A DNA stretch of 64,000 nucleotides from Actinobacillus porcinus (GCF_901764995.1 NZ_CABFKI010000006.1:62001-126000), one strand, 5' to 3'; positions 8,805 through 20,728 are shown, counted from the first letter of the stretch. The notes: generated from the letters alone by a model not told the origin. Numbers and translations are program-made.

Positions 8805-9116
8805 ATGAATAAACAAACCCATTTAACGGAAAAATTATCCTTAGCTTTTCAACCGCACTTTTTATCGGTGGAAAATGAAAGCCATCTGCATAGCTCGGAT
8901 CGTGGTGGTGAGAGTCATTTTAAAGTGACCATTGTGAGCGATGCATTTATTAACGTTCGCCCTGTGGCTCGTCATCAAAAAATTTATCAATGCTTACAAG
9001 ATGATATTCAAGCAGGTATCCATGCTTTAGCCTTACATACTTTTACAAAAGAAGAATGGGAACGCTTGGGACAAGAGATTCCGCTTTCAACCAATTGTAT
9101 GGGAATCGGGCATTAG
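8805..9116 (+). CDS. bolA: BolA family protein
   Basis: A 103-residue BolA-fold protein. The conserved segment HLHSSDRGGESHFKVTIVS (about 27-45) and the later VRPVARHQKIYQCL helix with its conserved histidine (HQKIY) match BolA. Family members bind [2Fe-2S] clusters together with monothiol glutaredoxins, and E. coli BolA affects cell shape and stress responses. SD AAGG lies upstream of the ATG. A USS is inside the first third of the gene. It stands alone between the YajG-like gene and the nqr operon. Confidence 0.93.
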   Translation: MNKQTHLTEKLSLAFQPHFLSVENESHLHSSDRGGESHFKVTIVSDAFINVRPVARHQKIYQCLQDDIQAGIHALALHTFTKEEWERLGQEIPLSTNCMGIGH

Positions 9117-10762
<1,646 letters not shown>

Positions 10763-10764
10763 AA

Positions 10765-11994
10765 ATGGGTTTAAAACATCTTTTTGAAAAAATGGAACCC
10801 GCGTTTTTACCTGGTGGTAAATATGCCAAATTGTATCCGTTATTTGAATCGGTTTACACTTTGATGTACACACCGGGTACTGCAACGCAATCAACAACTC
10901 ACGTACGTGATGCCATCGACTCAAAACGTATGATGATCATTGTGTGGTTAGCATTGTTTCCGGCATTATTCTATGGCTTGTATAACGTGGGCGCACAATC
11001 TATGGCGGCAGCGGCGAGCTTAGGTAATCTTGCAGATTTAGTGGCAAATGACTGGCACTATTCCTTAGCTCAAGGCTTAGGTGCTGATCTTGTGAATGGC
11101 GGTTGGGGTAGCAAAATGTTGTTAGGTGCAACATTCTTCTTACCTATTTATATCGTAGCATTCGCAGTAGGTATGTTCTGGGAATTATTATTTGCTATCG
11201 TTCGTGGCCACGAAGTAAACGAAGGTTTCTTTGTGACAACGATTTTATTCGCATTAATCGTTCCGCCAACATTACCATTATGGCAAGCGGCTTTAGGTAT
11301 TTCTTTCGGCTTAGTTGTCGCGAAAGAAGTCTTTGGTGGCGTAGGTAAAAACTTTATGAACCCAGCCTTAGCGGGTCGTGCGTTTTTATTCTTTGCTTAC
11401 CCTGCACAAATTTCGGGTGACTTAGTTTGGACGGCTGCAGATGGTTTCTCCGGTGCGACCGCACTTTCACAATGGGCGCAAGGTGGTGAAGCCGCACTTA
11501 AACACGTAGCAACAGGTCAACCAATCACTTGGATGGATGCGTTTTTAGGTAATATCCCGGGTTCAATGGGTGAAGTTTCAACCTTAATGTTAGCTATCGG
11601 TGCCGCAATTATTGTGTTTGCACGTATTGCTTCATGGCGCATTATTGCGGGCGTGTTCTTAGGCATGGTGATTACATCAACCCTATTTAACCTTGTGGGT
11701 TCAGACACTAACCCATTATTCTCTATGCCATGGCATTGGCATTTAGTGCTTGGTGGTTTCGCATTAGGTATGTTCTTTATGGCAACAGACCCTGTATCTG
11801 CGTCATTCACTAATAAAGGTAAATGGTGGTACGGTGCGTTGATTGGTTTCATGGCGGTAGTCATCCGTGTGGCAAACCCAGCGTATCCGGAAGGTATGAT
11901 GTTAGCAATTTTATTCGCTAACTTATTCGCGCCAATCTTCGACTACTTAGTCGTTCAAGGCAACATCAAACGTAGAAAAGCGAGAACTGCATAA
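10765..11994 (+). CDS. nqrB: Na+-NQR subunit B (FMN-binding membrane subunit)
   Basis: Polytopic subunit with about ten membrane helices, forming the main Na+ path and holding riboflavin and a covalent FMN. The flavinylation motif [10 protein letters not shown] places the FMN phosphoester on T232, equivalent to T236 in Vibrio cholerae. ApbE, encoded downstream, performs this attachment. Length of 409 residues is normal. Its stop overlaps the nqrC start (TAATG). Confidence 0.97.
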   Translation: MGLKHLFEKMEPAFLPGGKYAKLYPLFESVYTLMYTPGTATQSTTHVRDAIDSKRMMIIVWLALFPALFYGLYNVGAQSMAAAASLGNLADLVANDWHYSLAQGLGADLVNGGWGSKMLLGATFFLPIYIVAFAVGMFWELLFAIVRGHEVNEGFFVTTILFALIVPPTLPLWQAALGISFGLVVAKEVFGGVGKNFMNPALAGRAFLFFAYPAQISGDLVWTAADGFSGATALSQWAQGGEAALKHVATGQPITWMDAFLGNIPGSMGEVSTLMLAIGAAIIVFARIASWRIIAGVFLGMVITSTLFNLVGSDTNPLFSMPWHWHLVLGGFALGMFFMATDPVSASFTNKGKWWYGALIGFMAVVIRVANPAYPEGMMLAILFANLFAPIFDYLVVQGNIKRRKARTA

Positions 11995-12767
11995 TGGCTA
12001 AATTTAATAAAGATAGCGTTGGCGGTACTTTAACCGTCGTGGTGTTGGTGAGCTTGATCTGTTCTCTTATCGTAGCAGGCGCTGCTGTGTTATTAAAACC
12101 AACACAAGAGATCCAAAAACAGCTTGATAAACAAAAGAACATCCTTATTGCAGCAGGTTTGATGCAAGAAGGCACGAATATTCAAGACACTTATGCCAAA
12201 TATATTGAGCCAAAAGTTGTTGACTTGGCAACAGGTGACTACGTTGAAAACGTGAAAAACTTTGATGCCAAAGCAGCAGCAAAAGATCCGGCAACAAGCG
12301 TAGCGATTGCGCCTGAAGACGATAAAGCGGGCATTAAAGTGCGTGCGAAATATGCGGAAATTTATCTGGTAAAAGATGAAGCAGGCAATGTCACTCAAGC
12401 GGTATTACCAATGTATGGTAATGGTTTGTGGTCAATTATGTATGGTTTTGTGGCTGTACAACCTGATGCAAACACAATCAATGGTATTACTTACTATGAG
12501 CAAGGTGAAACAGCAGGTCTTGGTGGCGAAATTGCAAACCCTAACTGGCAAAAATTCTTCGTAGGCAAAAAATTATTTAATGACCAAAACGAAGTGGCTT
12601 TAACAGTAGGTAAAAACGCATCAGCAGATAAAGAACATGGTATTGATGCTTTATCTGGCGCGACATTAACATCAAATGGTGTTGATGGCTCATTTAAATA
12701 TTGGTTTGGTAAAAATGGCTTTGGTCCATTCTTAGCTAAATTCAAAGCAACGGCAGGAGCGAACTAA
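11994..12767 (+). CDS. nqrC: Na+-NQR subunit C (covalent FMN, periplasmic)
   Basis: 257 residues with one N-terminal membrane helix (about 12-35) and a periplasmic FMN-binding domain. The ApbE recognition motif [10 protein letters not shown] places the FMN on T224. It receives electrons from NqrF through the NqrD/E iron site and passes them to the FMN of NqrB. Its stop overlaps the nqrD start. Confidence 0.97.
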   Translation: MAKFNKDSVGGTLTVVVLVSLICSLIVAGAAVLLKPTQEIQKQLDKQKNILIAAGLMQEGTNIQDTYAKYIEPKVVDLATGDYVENVKNFDAKAAAKDPATSVAIAPEDDKAGIKVRAKYAEIYLVKDEAGNVTQAVLPMYGNGLWSIMYGFVAVQPDANTINGITYYEQGETAGLGGEIANPNWQKFFVGKKLFNDQNEVALTVGKNASADKEHGIDALSGATLTSNGVDGSFKYWFGKNGFGPFLAKFKATAGAN

Positions 12768-13390
12768 TGGCAGGCAACAATCTTAAAAGTTTATTGTTAT
12801 CGCCAATTGCTGATAACAACCCGATTGCATTACAAATTTTAGGTATTTGTTCTGCATTGGCGGTAACAACACAGTTACAAACTGCGGTTGTAATGGCGAT
12901 TGCGGTGAGTTTAGTAACCGCGTTTTCAAGCATGTTCATTTCAATGATCCGTAACTATATCCCAAATAGTATTCGTATCATTGTACAAATGGCAATTATT
13001 GCTTCATTGGTAATCTTGGTTGACCAAATTTTGCGTGCTTATGCCTATGACTTATCAAAACAATTATCGGTATTCGTTGGTTTGATTATTACTAACTGTA
13101 TCGTAATGGGTCGCGCAGAAGCATTCGCAATGAAATCAGAACCGCTTGAAAGTTTCGTGGATGGTATCGGTAACGGTTTAGGTTATGGTGCTATCTTGGT
13201 TATCGTAGCATTTTTACGTGAACTTATTGGTTCAGGTAAATTCTTCGGTATCACTATTTTTGAAACTGTTCAAAATGGTGGTTGGTATCAAGCAAACGGT
13301 TTATTCCTTTTAGCACCAAGTGCGTTCTTTATTATCGGCTTCTTAATTTGGGGCTTAAGAACGTGGAAACCGGCACAACAGGAGAAATAA
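12767..13390 (+). CDS. nqrD: Na+-NQR subunit D
   Basis: 207-residue membrane subunit of the NqrD/RnfE family with about six helices. The half-helix motif [13 protein letters not shown] contains a conserved cysteine that, together with its NqrE counterpart, coordinates the intramembrane iron-sulfur centre. The sequence [27 protein letters not shown] near the N-terminus contains the second conserved cysteine. Confidence 0.96.
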   Translation: MAGNNLKSLLLSPIADNNPIALQILGICSALAVTTQLQTAVVMAIAVSLVTAFSSMFISMIRNYIPNSIRIIVQMAIIASLVILVDQILRAYAYDLSKQLSVFVGLIITNCIVMGRAEAFAMKSEPLESFVDGIGNGLGYGAILVIVAFLRELIGSGKFFGITIFETVQNGGWYQANGLFLLAPSAFFIIGFLIWGLRTWKPAQQEK

Positions 13391-13393
13391 TCA

Positions 13394-13990
13394 ATGGAAC
13401 ATTACATTAGTTTATTTGTAAAGTCAGTGTTCATTGAGAACATGGCACTTTCTTTCTTCCTTGGTATGTGTACATTCCTTGCGGTGTCTAAGAAAGTTTC
13501 AACCGCCTTCGGTTTAGGTGTTGCGGTTATCGTAGTATTAGGTATTTCTGTGCCGGTAAACCAATTAGTGTACACTCATGTTTTAAAAGACGGTGCATTA
13601 ATTGAAGGTGTTGATTTAACATTCTTAAACTTCATTACATTCATCGGTGTTATTGCTGCATTAGTACAAATCTTAGAAATGTTCTTAGATAAATTTGTAC
13701 CATCGCTTTATAGTGCATTAGGTATTTTCTTACCATTAATCACCGTAAACTGTGCAATTTTCGGTGGCGTATCATTCATGGTTCAACGTGAATACAATTT
13801 CGGTGAATCTGTGGTTTACGGTATCGGTGCAGGTACAGGCTGGATGTTAGCCATTGTGGCACTTGCCGGTTTAACAGAAAAAATGAAATATGCTGATGTT
13901 CCGGCAGGTTTACGTGGTTTAGGGATTACCTTTATCACCGTAGGCTTAATGGCATTAGGTTTTATGTCATTCTCAGGCATTCAATTATAA
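13394..13990 (+). CDS. nqrE: Na+-NQR subunit E
   Basis: 198-residue membrane partner of NqrD (NqrE/RnfA family) with inverted topology. The cysteine motifs are [14 protein letters not shown] near the N-terminus and [10 protein letters not shown] around residue 120. Together with NqrD these cysteines form the iron site between the NqrF and NqrC cofactors. Three bases separate it from nqrD. Confidence 0.96.
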   Translation: MEHYISLFVKSVFIENMALSFFLGMCTFLAVSKKVSTAFGLGVAVIVVLGISVPVNQLVYTHVLKDGALIEGVDLTFLNFITFIGVIAALVQILEMFLDKFVPSLYSALGIFLPLITVNCAIFGGVSFMVQREYNFGESVVYGIGAGTGWMLAIVALAGLTEKMKYADVPAGLRGLGITFITVGLMALGFMSFSGIQL

Positions 13991-14000
13991 GGAGCGCATC

Positions 14001-15230
14001 GTGGATAGTAATTTTATTTTCGGTATTGGCGCATTTACAGCAATCGTATTAGTGTTAGCTGTGATTATTTTGATTGCCAAATCTAAATTAGTTGATAGCG
14101 GTGACATCACCATTTCTATCAACAACGATCCGGCAAAAGGCATTACCTTACCGGCTGGTGGTAAATTATTAGGGGCATTAGCAAGCAAAGGTATCTTCGT
14201 TTCATCTGCTTGTGGTGGCGGTGGCTCATGTGGTCAATGTCGTGTACAAGTAAAATCCGGTGGTGGTGAAATTCTTCCAACAGAACTTTCACATATCTCG
14301 AAAAAAGAAGCGAAAGAAGGCTGGCGTTTAGCGTGCCAAGTGAACGTAAAATCTTCAATGGATGTTGAACTTCCGGAAGAAATCTTTGGTGTGAAAAAAT
14401 GGGAATGTACCGTTATTTCTAACGATAACAAAGCCACCTTCATCAAAGAACTTAAACTTCAAATTCCTGAAGGGGAAGAAGTACCATTCCGTGCGGGTGG
14501 TTATATCCAAATTGAAGCTGAACCACATACGGTTAAATACGCAGATTTCGATATTCCTGAAGAATATCATGAAGACTGGGATAAATTTAACTTATGGCGT
14601 TATGTGTCTAAAGTGGACGAGCATATTATCCGAGCTTACTCAATGGCATCTTATCCGGAAGAGAAAGGCATTATTATGCTAAACGTACGTATTGCAACAC
14701 CTCCACCACGTAACCCGGATGTACCACCAGGTCAAATGTCATCTTACATTTGGTCATTAAAACCAGGTGATAAAGTGACGATTTCAGGTCCATTCGGTGA
14801 ATTCTTCGCGAAAGAAACCGACAACGAAATGGTATTTATCGGTGGTGGTGCAGGTATGGCACCAATGCGTTCACATATCTTTGACCAATTAAAACGTTTG
14901 AAATCAAAACGTAAAATGTCATTCTGGTATGGTGCGCGTTCTAAACGTGAAATCTTCTATCAAGAAGACTTTGACCAATTAGCCGCAGAAAACGACAACT
15001 TCGTATGGCATGTTGCACTTTCAGATGCATTGCCGGAAGATAACTGGACAGGTTACACAGGCTTTATTCACAATGTGCTTTATGAGAACTATCTCAAAAA
15101 CCACGAAGCACCGGAAGATTGTGAATACTATATGTGTGGTCCACCAGTGATGAACGCCGCAGTAATCAAAATGTTGAAAGACTTAGGCGTTGAAGATGAA
15201 AACATCTTATTAGATGATTTCGGTGGTTGA
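14001..15230 (+). CDS. nqrF: Na+-NQR subunit F (NADH dehydrogenase, FAD and 2Fe-2S)
   Basis: Entry point for electrons from NADH. 409 residues: one N-terminal membrane helix (about 5-27), a plant-type ferredoxin domain with cluster ligands C71, C77, C80 and C112, then a ferredoxin-reductase module with the FAD motif RAYSMAS and the NADH motif [12 protein letters not shown]. The start is GTG at 14001 with AAGGAG upstream. The operon ends here at a hairpin; the maturation genes apbE and nqrM follow only after the HEPN/MNT pair. Confidence 0.97.
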   Translation: MDSNFIFGIGAFTAIVLVLAVIILIAKSKLVDSGDITISINNDPAKGITLPAGGKLLGALASKGIFVSSACGGGGSCGQCRVQVKSGGGEILPTELSHISKKEAKEGWRLACQVNVKSSMDVELPEEIFGVKKWECTVISNDNKATFIKELKLQIPEGEEVPFRAGGYIQIEAEPHTVKYADFDIPEEYHEDWDKFNLWRYVSKVDEHIIRAYSMASYPEEKGIIMLNVRIATPPPRNPDVPPGQMSSYIWSLKPGDKVTISGPFGEFFAKETDNEMVFIGGGAGMAPMRSHIFDQLKRLKSKRKMSFWYGARSKREIFYQEDFDQLAAENDNFVWHVALSDALPEDNWTGYTGFIHNVLYENYLKNHEAPEDCEYYMCGPPVMNAAVIKMLKDLGVEDENILLDDFGG

Positions 15231-15249
15231 TTTTAATCACATTTAACTG

Positions 15250-15298
15250 AAAAAGTGCGGTCGAATTTCTAAGATTTTAGAACTTCGACCGTTTTCAA
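15250..15298 (+). terminator. nqr operon terminator containing a USS
   Basis: CGGTCGAA and TTCGACCG pair across a loop of about 18 bases, with AAA before and TTTT after the stem. The left arm overlaps a forward USS. It sits about 25 bp after the nqrF stop. Confidence 0.65.
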
Positions 15299-15375
15299 AA
15301 TAACACGATTAAAAATAAACCTTGCTATATCATTGATGTACAGGCAATCAAGGAATATTGATAACCTAAAGGATA

Positions 15376-15822
15376 ATGAACAGTATGAGTGAACAGCTAA
15401 ATATTATTGCTCTCGAAAATGCGTTCAAGTCATTGGAAGAAACCATTCAATCCTTAGAAAATCAAACTTGGTTCCAAGCACAGACGCCTATTATTCAAGA
15501 CACGCTTATTGCGGGTGCCATACAGAAATTCGAGTTTGTGTATGAACTGGATATCAAAATGTTAAAACGGCAATTAAAGAAAATTGCCTCAAATGATTTG
15601 GATGTAGATTCGGCTGAGTTTCGTGATGTTCTGCGTTTAGGGGCTCAAGTCGGCTTAATTGAGCGTTTTGAAGATTGGTTAGATTATCGAAAAATGCGCA
15701 ATATTACTTCTCATACTTATGATGAAACCAAAGCGCAGCAAGTTTACAACGGCATTGCAGGCTTTTTGGAAAGCAGTCGTTTTCTGTTAAAAGAGCTACA
15801 AAAGCGTAATTCCAATGATTAA
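15376..15822 (+). CDS. hepT: HEPN-domain toxin (HepT/HI0074-like)
   Basis: 148-residue helical protein of the HEPN/nucleotidyltransferase-substrate-binding family. Residues 108-115 (RNITSHTY) form the R-x4-H-x-Y motif: Arg and His are the putative RNase residues, and the following Tyr is the residue AMPylated by the partner in characterised HepT/MntA systems. An alternative start (ATG 15385) has better spacing from AAAGGA (11 bases rather than 2), so the first three residues are uncertain. It overlaps the MNT gene by eight bases. It resembles the HI0074/HI0073 pair of Haemophilus influenzae. Toxicity is inferred. Confidence 0.85.
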   Translation: MNSMSEQLNIIALENAFKSLEETIQSLENQTWFQAQTPIIQDTLIAGAIQKFEFVYELDIKMLKRQLKKIASNDLDVDSAEFRDVLRLGAQVGLIERFEDWLDYRKMRNITSHTYDETKAQQVYNGIAGFLESSRFLLKELQKRNSND

Positions 15823-16111
15823 TTTAAACGCACAAGAATTAAACATAATTAAATCCATTTTATCGGAGAAATGCCCCAATACACCGGCTTGGGTATTTGG
15901 CTCTCGAGTCAAAGGAACAAACAAACCTTTTTCCGATATAGATTTAGCGTTGATCACCACAACCCCTTTAACCATTCGAGAGCTAACAGAATTAGAACTT
16001 GCCTTCAGCGACTCTGACTTACCGTTTAAAGTGGATCTTGTGGATTGGGCAAGTTGTAGCGAAACCTTTAAGCAAATCATTTTGCAAAAATATGAAATTT
16101 TAATCCCTTAA
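15815..16111 (+). CDS. mntA: MNT-type minimal nucleotidyltransferase antitoxin (MntA/HI0073-like)
   Basis: 98-residue nucleotidyltransferase. The pol-beta signature GS-x10-D-x-D is intact (G29, S30, D41, D43), and a third aspartate lies at about D74 in FKVDLVDW, so catalysis is likely preserved. In known pairs the MNT protein neutralises the HEPN toxin by adding AMP to the tyrosine beside its active site. It starts inside the end of the HEPN gene, giving translational coupling. Only four bases separate it from apbE, so read-through into apbE-nqrM is likely. The pair interrupts the otherwise expected nqrF-apbE-nqrM order. Confidence 0.87.
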   Translation: MINLNAQELNIIKSILSEKCPNTPAWVFGSRVKGTNKPFSDIDLALITTTPLTIRELTELELAFSDSDLPFKVDLVDWASCSETFKQIILQKYEILIP

Positions 16112-16115
16112 TACT

Positions 16116-17153
16116 ATGAAAAAAATCTCGCTTATTTTCACCGCACTTTTAGCGGTTGCTTTTAGTTTGACAGGCTGCCAAAAAGATCCTGAAGTGGTGT
16201 CTTTGATGGGCAAAACCATGGGAACGACTTATCACATTAAATATATTGATGATGGTAGTCTAAATTTAGATAAAGACAAAACCCACGCCAAAATCGAAAT
16301 GGTGTTAAAAGATGTCAATGCAAAGATGTCTACCTATGACAAGAATTCTGAATTGAGTCGTTTTAATCAATTTACTGAAATTAATCAACCTGTTGCGATC
16401 TCTAGCGACTTAGCAAAAGTGATTGGCGAAGCGATCCGCTTAAATAAAGTGACTGAAGGGGCATTAGATGTCACTGTTGGGCCGGTGGTTAATCTTTGGG
16501 GATTTGGGCCTGAAAAACACCCTGAAAGAAAACCCACTGCTGAACAACTTGCCAAGCGTCAAGCATGGGTGGGGATTGAAAAATTAAAATTAACGCAACG
16601 TGATGGGATATTTTACCTTGAAAAATCCGTGCCACAACTTTATGTGGATCTTTCATCTATTGCCAAAGGTTTTGGTGTAGATTTAGTGGCTGAAACCCTT
16701 GAACATATTGGCGCGAAGCATTATATGGTGGAAATTGGTGGCGAAATTCGTGCAAAAGGAAAAAATATTGAAGGTAAAGATTGGCAAATTGCCATTGAAA
16801 AACCGAGTTTTGATGGTTCGCGCTCTGTTGAACAAGTTATCGGTTTAAAAGATTTGGCGATGGCGACATCGGGAAATTACCGCATTTATTTTGAAGAAAA
16901 CGGTCAACGCTTTGCCCATGAAATCGATCCGAAAACAGGTTATCCGATTCAACACCATTTGGCATCAATTACGGTGTTGCACCCTAATTCCATGACAGCA
17001 GATGGTTTATCCACCGGTTTATTTGTATTGGGCGAAGAAAAAGCCTTAGCAGTGGCGGAAAAAGAACAAATTCCTGTGTATTTAATTATTAAAACTGAAA
17101 ACGGTTTTGAAACAAAAATGTCATCAACATTCTCCGCACTTTTGAATCAATAA
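16116..17153 (+). CDS. apbE: FAD:protein FMN transferase ApbE
   Basis: Mg-dependent flavin transferase that attaches FMN covalently to threonines of NqrB and NqrC. The 345-residue product has a lipoprotein signal (LTGC, acylated C21), MGTTYHIKY near the start of the mature domain, the SSIAKGFGVD segment and the MVEIGGEIRAKG motif of the family, and DPKTGYPI late in the chain. It is anchored facing the periplasm, where the NqrC FMN site is. It lies next to nqrM and downstream of nqrA-F. A USS occurs in the signal-peptide region. Confidence 0.95.
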   Translation: MKKISLIFTALLAVAFSLTGCQKDPEVVSLMGKTMGTTYHIKYIDDGSLNLDKDKTHAKIEMVLKDVNAKMSTYDKNSELSRFNQFTEINQPVAISSDLAKVIGEAIRLNKVTEGALDVTVGPVVNLWGFGPEKHPERKPTAEQLAKRQAWVGIEKLKLTQRDGIFYLEKSVPQLYVDLSSIAKGFGVDLVAETLEHIGAKHYMVEIGGEIRAKGKNIEGKDWQIAIEKPSFDGSRSVEQVIGLKDLAMATSGNYRIYFEENGQRFAHEIDPKTGYPIQHHLASITVLHPNSMTADGLSTGLFVLGEEKALAVAEKEQIPVYLIIKTENGFETKMSSTFSALLNQ

Positions 17154-17177
17154 GTGCGGTTAAAATAAGGAAAAATT

Positions 17178-17432
17178 ATGAAATTATTTATTGTTACATT
17201 CGGTATTTTTCTTCTTGTGATCTTTGGTATGGCAATTGGTTATATCATCAAAAAGAAAACGATCAAGGGCAGCTGTGGCGGCATTACCGCACTTGGGATG
17301 AAGAAAATGTGCGACTGTGAAGAACCTTGCGATAACTTGCAAAAGAAATTGGATGAAGGTGATGAACAGGCGATGGCAGAATACGAAGAAAAATTTGCCA
17401 AAAAAGAACCGCAGTTTTATGAAGTAAAATAA
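17178..17432 (+). CDS. nqrM: NqrM (DUF539), Na+-NQR maturation factor
   Basis: 84-residue membrane protein with one N-terminal helix (about 2-24) and a short cytoplasmic domain with four cysteines: C33 (GSCGG), C45, C47 and C51 (MCDCEEPC). This is the NqrM pattern. NqrM is needed to mature functional Na+-NQR, probably by supplying iron to the NqrD/E site. Position after apbE fits. The gap to mnmA (about 100 bp) shows no clear promoter or terminator. Confidence 0.93.
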   Translation: MKLFIVTFGIFLLVIFGMAIGYIIKKKTIKGSCGGITALGMKKMCDCEEPCDNLQKKLDEGDEQAMAEYEEKFAKKEPQFYEVK

Positions 17433-17534
17433 TTAGGAAGTGTTTGCTAACACACTGTTAAGTTTAATCTTACATCAGCAAGCACGCCATCACATCAATG
17501 TACTCAGCCTTGAACTGAGCTAACGGAGAAAAAT

Positions 17535-18689
17535 ATGTTAATTTCAACAACTTATAACCAATATTTTGCTAAACTCAGCCCTGAACAATTAGCCGATAAC
17601 GCCACAAAAAAAGTGATTGTGGGGATGTCCGGCGGGGTTGATTCTTCTGTTTCAGCGTTTATCTTGCAACAACAAGGCTACCAAGTGGAAGGCTTGTTTA
17701 TGAAAAACTGGGAAGAAGATGATGACACCGATTATTGTACCGCCGCGGCAGATTTAGCGGATGCGCAAGCGGTGGCAGATAAACTGGGAATGAAGTTGCA
17801 TAAAATCAACTTTGCCGCGGAATATTGGGACAATGTATTTGAGCATTTCTTAGCGGAATACAAAGCAGGGCGCACGCCAAACCCAGACATTCTTTGTAAC
17901 AAAGAAATTAAATTTAAAGCCTTTTTAGAATATGCGGCAGAAGACTTGGGGGCAAATTATATTGCCACAGGCCATTATGTTCGCCGTTCGGGAACTGATG
18001 ATAATGCGCAACTTTTACGCGGTTTAGATAATAATAAAGATCAAAGCTATTTTTTGTACACCTTAAGCAAAAAGCAAGTTGGGCAGAGTTTGTTTCCGGT
18101 AGGCGATATTGAAAAACCGATCGTGCGTAAAATTGCGGAAGAATTAGGTTTAATTACCGCGAAGAAAAAGGATTCTACCGGCATTTGTTTTATTGGTGAG
18201 CGTAAATTCAAAGACTTTTTAGCGCGCTATTTGCCGGCACAACCCGGTGAAATTCGCACCGTTGATGGGCGCGTTGTCGGTCGTCATGATGGCTTAATGT
18301 ACCACACTCTTGGACAGCGTAAAGGCTTGGGCATTGGTGGTGTGCAAGGTCTGAGCGAAGAACCGTTTTATGTGGTGGAAAAAGACTTAATTAACAACGT
18401 GTTAATTGTGGCACAAGGGCATGATAATTCTGCATTGTTGTCCACCGGGTTGACCGCCAGCCAGTTGCATTGGGTGGATCGTAACCCAATACGTGAGCCT
18501 GTGCGTTGCACGGTAAAAACACGTTATCGTCAAACGGATATTCCCTGCGAAATTATTCCTATTGATGATGAAAATATTCGCGTTGTGTTTGATGAACCAC
18601 AAATCGCGGTGACACCGGGACAAAGTGCGGTGTTTTATCAAGGTGAAATTTGCCTTGGTGGCGGAGTGATAGAAACTCAAATTAAATAA
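17535..18689 (+). CDS. mnmA: tRNA-specific 2-thiouridylase MnmA
   Basis: Activates U34 of tRNA-Lys, -Glu and -Gln with ATP and inserts sulfur delivered by the Tus relay; tusDCB, also in this window (21.6-22.6 kb), encode part of that relay. The PP-loop GMSGGVDSS is at about 30-38, and the catalytic cysteines are C121 ([12 protein letters not shown]) and C218 ([10 protein letters not shown]). 384 residues, with an N-terminal extension of about 15 residues before the usual start region. The gene is followed at once by a strong terminator. Confidence 0.96.
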   Translation: MLISTTYNQYFAKLSPEQLADNATKKVIVGMSGGVDSSVSAFILQQQGYQVEGLFMKNWEEDDDTDYCTAAADLADAQAVADKLGMKLHKINFAAEYWDNVFEHFLAEYKAGRTPNPDILCNKEIKFKAFLEYAAEDLGANYIATGHYVRRSGTDDNAQLLRGLDNNKDQSYFLYTLSKKQVGQSLFPVGDIEKPIVRKIAEELGLITAKKKDSTGICFIGERKFKDFLARYLPAQPGEIRTVDGRVVGRHDGLMYHTLGQRKGLGIGGVQGLSEEPFYVVEKDLINNVLIVAQGHDNSALLSTGLTASQLHWVDRNPIREPVRCTVKTRYRQTDIPCEIIPIDDENIRVVFDEPQIAVTPGQSAVFYQGEICLGGGVIETQIK

Positions 18690-18693
18690 ATAG

Positions 18694-18727
18694 GCAAAAC
18701 CAACCATTTTTACGGTTGGTTTTTGCA
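18694..18727 (+). terminator. mnmA terminator
   Basis: AAAACCAACC and GGTTGGTTTT form a 10-bp stem around an 8-base loop, ending in a run of T. Located about 5 bp after the mnmA stop. Confidence 0.88.
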
Positions 18728-18799
18728 TATAAAAGATGATCTAAATCAAATTTACTGTTAAAATCCATCGTGATTTACCCAACAAAAGAAGGAAATTTT

Positions 18800-19471
18800 A
18801 TGGCTTACACATTACCTGAATTAGGCTATGCCTATGATGCATTAGAACCATTCTATGATGCAAAAACATTAGAAATCCACCACAGCAAACACCACCAAAC
18901 TTATGTCAATAACGCGAACTTAGCCGTAGAAGCAGCCGTTAAAACCGTTCCGGCATTAGCGGAATACATTGATGTTTGCCCCGGTAAATTACTTAAAAAT
19001 TTAGATAAAGTTGCACCTGAAAATCGTCAGGCGGTGATTAATAATGTGGGCGGACACGCAAACCATTCATTCTTCTGGAAAAACTTGAAAAAAGGTACAA
19101 CCTTACAAGGTGCATTAAAAGAGGCAATCGTACGTGATTTCGGTTCAGTAGAAGCATTCCAAGAAGCATTTGAGAAAGCAGCAGCGGGTTGCTTCGGTTC
19201 AGGCTGGACTTGGTTAGTGGTTCAAGAAGGCGGTAAACTGGCTATCGTTTCAACCTCAAACCAATACACCCCAATTATGGGCAAAGAGTTTGCAGGTTGC
19301 GAAGGTTTCCCATTAATCGTCATTGACGTTTGGGAACACGCTTATTATTTGAAACACCAAAACCGCCGTCCGGAATACATTAAAGAATTCTGGAATATCG
19401 TCAACTGGGATTTCGCAAGCGAACGCTTTGAGAAAAAAGTGGCAGAAGCGGGCTGTGGCTGCGCGAAATAA
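18800..19471 (+). CDS. sodA: Manganese/iron-type superoxide dismutase SodA
   Basis: Cytoplasmic superoxide dismutase of the Fe/Mn family. The metal ligands are H27 (EIHHSKHH), H89 (HANHSFFW), D176 and H180 (DVWEHAY). The ATG at 18800 follows GAAGGAAA and begins MAYTLPELGYAYDALEP; the frame is open ten codons further but without a good ribosome-binding site. The GGHANHS motif suggests manganese, but metal choice cannot be proven from sequence. The C-terminus ends AGCGCAK, a small cysteine-containing tail absent from E. coli SodA. Its own terminator is an inverted USS pair. Confidence 0.95.
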   Translation: MAYTLPELGYAYDALEPFYDAKTLEIHHSKHHQTYVNNANLAVEAAVKTVPALAEYIDVCPGKLLKNLDKVAPENRQAVINNVGGHANHSFFWKNLKKGTTLQGALKEAIVRDFGSVEAFQEAFEKAAAGCFGSGWTWLVVQEGGKLAIVSTSNQYTPIMGKEFAGCEGFPLIVIDVWEHAYYLKHQNRRPEYIKEFWNIVNWDFASERFEKKVAEAGCGCAK

Positions 19472-19490
19472 TTTAGCAAAATATCGTTAA

Positions 19491-19533
19491 AAATAACCGC
19501 ACTTTAGGTTTGGCTAAAGTGCGGTTATTTTAT
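19491..19533. terminator. Inverted USS pair, terminator for sodA and slyX
   Basis: AAATAACCGCACTTTA and TAAAGTGCGGTTATTT are a near-perfect 16-bp inverted repeat with an 8-base loop. A-rich on the left and T-rich on the right, it can stop both sodA (+) and the convergent slyX (-). Confidence 0.88.
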
Positions 19534-19595
19534 TGGAATAACGAGTCGGGTGAAATGTCGTGTATTTGATAGAACCCTAGCCACAGTCCAAGGGA

Positions 19596-19808
19596 TTAAT
19601 AATGCGGTGGCGGTGTTTCTTCCGCTCGGCTTGCCACATTTGATGGCTGCATGTCTTTCAACTTATTTGCCAAATAGCGTAATTGAATTTGCATTTTATC
19701 TATGACAAATTGCTGTTCAACCAACGCTTGATTTAATTCTTCCAATAAATTGTCCTGAAAAGTTAATTTCATTTCTAATTCAGCAATACGATCTTCAAAA
19801 TTTTGCAT
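19596..19808 (-). CDS. slyX: SlyX family protein
   Basis: 70-residue coiled-coil protein. Two heptad-rich helices (about 4-25 and 30-52) and the proline-rich C-terminal PPPHY match SlyX. Function is unknown. In E. coli slyX is beside fkpA/slyD; here too an FKBP gene follows in the divergent direction. Confidence 0.9.
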   Translation of the reverse strand: MQNFEDRIAELEMKLTFQDNLLEELNQALVEQQFVIDKMQIQLRYLANKLKDMQPSNVASRAEETPPPHY

Positions 19809-19908
19809 AATTTATCAAATAAATGTTGTGCATTTGTTAAATAGGATTTAACCTAATGCGGTTTATATTTTATAAATAACCATTCTAAACCATATATAAG
19901 GAAAAACG

Positions 19909-20691
19909 ATGTTAAAAATTCAAAAAATTTCAGCAATTGCATTATTAGTTGGCGCAGTTTTTGCAACAGCGGCATGTAATGAAAAAGAAAAAACAGCAGC
20001 AAGCTCTGACGCGAAAACCGCAGTACAAGCAGATGCAGCTTTAACTAAAGATCCATCTTATGCTGTAGGCGTATTATTGGGTTCTGACCTAAAAGGCTTA
20101 GTGGAATCACAAAAAGAAGCGATCAGCTATGATCAAGATAAATTGATCACAGGCGTAAAAGATGCACTCGCCGGCAAAGTGGATTTATCTCAAAATAAAG
20201 AATTACAAGAAACATTGACCGCACTTAATGATAAATTAAGCAAAGCGGCGGAAGCGAAAGCAAAAGAAGAAGCGGAAAAAGCGGTTGAAGCAGCTAAACA
20301 AGCTAAAGCAGATGGTGAAAAATTTGCGGCTGAATTTAAAGCAAAAGAAGGCGTAAAAGAAACCAAATCAGGCTTACTTTACCGTATTGAAAAAGAAGGT
20401 GAAGGTGCTGCGATCAAGCCTGAAGATACGGTAAAAGTGCATTACACCGGTAAATTACCAAATGGCACCGTCTTTGACAGCTCTGTTGAACGTGGTCAAC
20501 CGGCTGAATTTGCATTAAACCAAGTGATTCCGGGTTGGACAGAAGGGTTACAATTAGTGAAAAAAGGCGGCAAAATTGAGTTAGTGATTCCTGCCAATCT
20601 TGCCTATGGTGAGCAAGATCTAGGCGTTATCCCAGCTAATTCTACGCTTCATTTTGATGTTGAAGTATTAGATGTAACACCTGCAAAATAA
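19909..20691 (+). CDS. fkpA: FKBP-type peptidyl-prolyl isomerase, probable lipoprotein (FkpA-like)
   Basis: 260 residues. A signal sequence ends ATAAC-NEKEK, a degenerate lipobox suggesting lipidation at C23 (threonine at -3 is unusual, so plain cleavage is possible). A lysine/alanine-rich N-terminal helical dimerisation region (about 35-150) has long runs of A, K and E. A C-terminal FKBP domain (about 155-258) has VKVHYTGKLPNGTVFDSS, the GWTEGLQ motif and YGEQDLGVIPANSTLHF. It resembles FkpA/Mip isomerases that assist periplasmic folding. SD AAGGA lies before the ATG. Confidence 0.88.
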   Translation: MLKIQKISAIALLVGAVFATAACNEKEKTAASSDAKTAVQADAALTKDPSYAVGVLLGSDLKGLVESQKEAISYDQDKLITGVKDALAGKVDLSQNKELQETLTALNDKLSKAAEAKAKEEAEKAVEAAKQAKADGEKFAAEFKAKEGVKETKSGLLYRIEKEGEGAAIKPEDTVKVHYTGKLPNGTVFDSSVERGQPAEFALNQVIPGWTEGLQLVKKGGKIELVIPANLAYGEQDLGVIPANSTLHFDVEVLDVTPAK

Positions 20692-20728
20692 AATGAAATT
20701 TGACCGCACTTAAGTGTAGTTAGCGTGC

